Shown here in pieces: positions 63,271-64,000 of a stretch of 64,000 bases of DNA. The stretch is from UBA961 sp041191145 (lineage in GTDB: Bacteria > Bacteroidota > Ignavibacteria > Kapaibacteriales > UBA961), in contig JBEEPK010000001.1 in NCBI GenBank assembly GCA_041191145.1, forward strand, positions 1 to 64,000, in the 5' to 3' direction. How positions within the stretch are numbered: position 1 is the stretch's first letter; each line of letters starts with the position of its first letter. The position numbers were made by a program, and so were the translations under genes. Below the pieces are notes generated by a model that saw nothing but the letters and a program-made list of their open reading frames with translations, did not search any database and had not been told where the DNA came from.

Positions 63271-64000
63271 TTACGAGGTTTTTTGATTATCTAAAGCTTG
63301 TTCTAATTCTTTGATGCGCTGTTCCAAAGATGAAACCATGCGCAATATTTCAGGCAATTGCTGAGATGCAAATATTCTTCTCATCTCTTTACTACGCTCA
63401 ATAGCAGGACTACCGAAGTAAATTCCTGATTGTTCTATACTTTGGGCAATTCCTGATTGGCCAAAAACTATAACTCCGTCTGCTGTTGACAAATGTCCAA
63501 CAGTCCCTACTTGACCAGCAAATCGATTTCTAGCTCCAATCTTTGCACTGCCAGCTATTCCAACTTGAGCGGCAAATGCGGTGTGTTCACCAATGCTAAC
63601 ATTATGTGCTATGTGAACCAAGTTGTCTATTTTAACGCCTCGAGAAATCAAAGTGGAATTCACCACCGAGCGATCAATCGTGGTATTGGCTCCTATTTCA
63701 ACATCATCTTCAAGTATCACATTCCCAACATGCTTGATCTTTTCATATGATCCATCCGCATGTTCGATATATCCGAATCCATCAGAACCAATAACTGCAC
63801 CAGAATGAATGATCACTCTATTGCCAATCTTTGTGTTAGAATAGCAAACCACATTGGGATAGACTATACAATCTTCACCAATAACTACATTCTCACCCAA
63901 AACAACATGAGGATGTATCATACTACCCTTTCCAACGATGCAATGTTCACCAATGATAACACCGTCCAAGATTGTCGCTTCTGTTGCTATATGAGCACTT
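63271..64000 (-). CDS. lpxD: UDP-3-O-acyl-glucosamine N-acyltransferase LpxD (partial)
   Basis: The frame is open to the end of the window, so the N-terminus is missing; about 243 codons are visible. It shows hexapeptide repeats (IGEHCIVGKGSMIHPHVVLGENVVIGED), the LpxD active-site region NLVHIAHNVSIGEHTAFAAQVGIAG, and a C-terminal coiled segment (MRRIFASQQLPEILRM, LEQRIKELEQAL). It adds the second acyl chain in lipid A synthesis. It is the first visible gene of lpxD-lpxC/fabZ-lpxA-vanZ. Confidence 0.95.
   Translation of the reverse strand, partial: SAHIATEATILDGVIIGEHCIVGKGSMIHPHVVLGENVVIGEDCIVYPNVVCYSNTKIGNRVIIHSGAVIGSDGFGYIEHADGSYEKIKHVGNVILEDDVEIGANTTIDRSVVNSTLISRGVKIDNLVHIAHNVSIGEHTAFAAQVGIAGSAKIGARNRFAGQVGTVGHLSTADGVIVFGQSGIAQSIEQSGIYFGSPAIERSKEMRRIFASQQLPEILRMVSSLEQRIKELEQALDNQKTS

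Noticed and set aside
1..64000. CRISPR array, rRNA operon, intact insertion sequence or defence island
   Set aside because: No regularly spaced repeats, rRNA sequence, transposase or known defence motif was found on reading both strands.

Overview
This 64 kb window looks like chromosomal DNA of a moderately AT-rich Gram-negative bacterium of the Bacteroidota/Chlorobiota (FCB) superphylum, possibly an Ignavibacteria- or Kapabacteria-like lineage. The reasons are a fused LpxC-FabZ lipid A gene, a protein with a type IX secretion C-terminal signal, a DUF4835 (PorD-like) protein, a three-gene Bacteroidetes-type sdhCAB, DUF4159/DUF4175 proteins, and repeated Bacteroidetes-type promoter boxes (TAnnTTTG, twice with TTTG exactly 20 nt upstream). 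A CcmF heme lyase and a class I (DhnA-type) aldolase argue against a typical Bacteroides or Flavobacterium. Placement below the superphylum is inference.

Layout. 1-800: decayed tyrosine recombinase beside tRNA-Ser(GCT). 800-3600: gyrA, flanked by two tRNA-Ser genes on the same strand. 3.7-8.2 kb (+): class I fructose-bisphosphate aldolase, an ABC half-transporter, a polyprenyl-phosphate-type glycosyltransferase and a methyltransferase, tightly packed. 8.3-11.8 kb (+): sdhCAB behind a well-formed promoter whose upstream box lies in a perfect palindrome. 17.7-11.9 kb (-): thioredoxin-like protein, secreted Lys-rich protein, exported TldD-like protease, CcmF and a chalcone-isomerase-like protein. 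20.1-17.8 kb (-): exported class V aminotransferase and TerC. 20.4-26.3 kb (+): LD-carboxypeptidase and a 1571-residue VWA/T9SS surface protein. 29.4-26.4 kb (-): unrecognised barrel-like protein and a 7TM-HD phosphodiesterase. 29.5-34 kb (+): DUF4835, threonine aldolase, thioesterase and a double-OmpA protein. 34-37 kb (+): icd and pyrG.

46.3-37.1 kb (-) is a seven-gene envelope operon: giant TPR protein, plug-less TonB-box barrel, SPOR protein, TonB-like protein, 60-residue membrane protein, UDP-glucose dehydrogenase and membrane glycosyltransferase. It is the best candidate here for an undescribed system. 56-46.5 kb (-) is a nine-gene run: phosphohexomutase, DUF4159, DUF4175, two thioredoxin-fold proteins, metallo-beta-lactamase fold protein, Rieske protein, QueG and PgeF. 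59.4-56.1 kb (-): biotin carrier protein and a PD40/double-OmpA protein. 59.5-60.7 kb (+): MGMT-family protein and an exported superoxide dismutase. 64-60.7 kb (-): lpxD (cut by the window end), lpxC-fabZ, lpxA and a VanZ-family gene.

Overall the region is mostly core metabolism and cell-envelope biogenesis, organised in compact operons with 1-4 nt overlaps. I see no CRISPR array, intact insertion sequence, prophage or recognisable defence locus.
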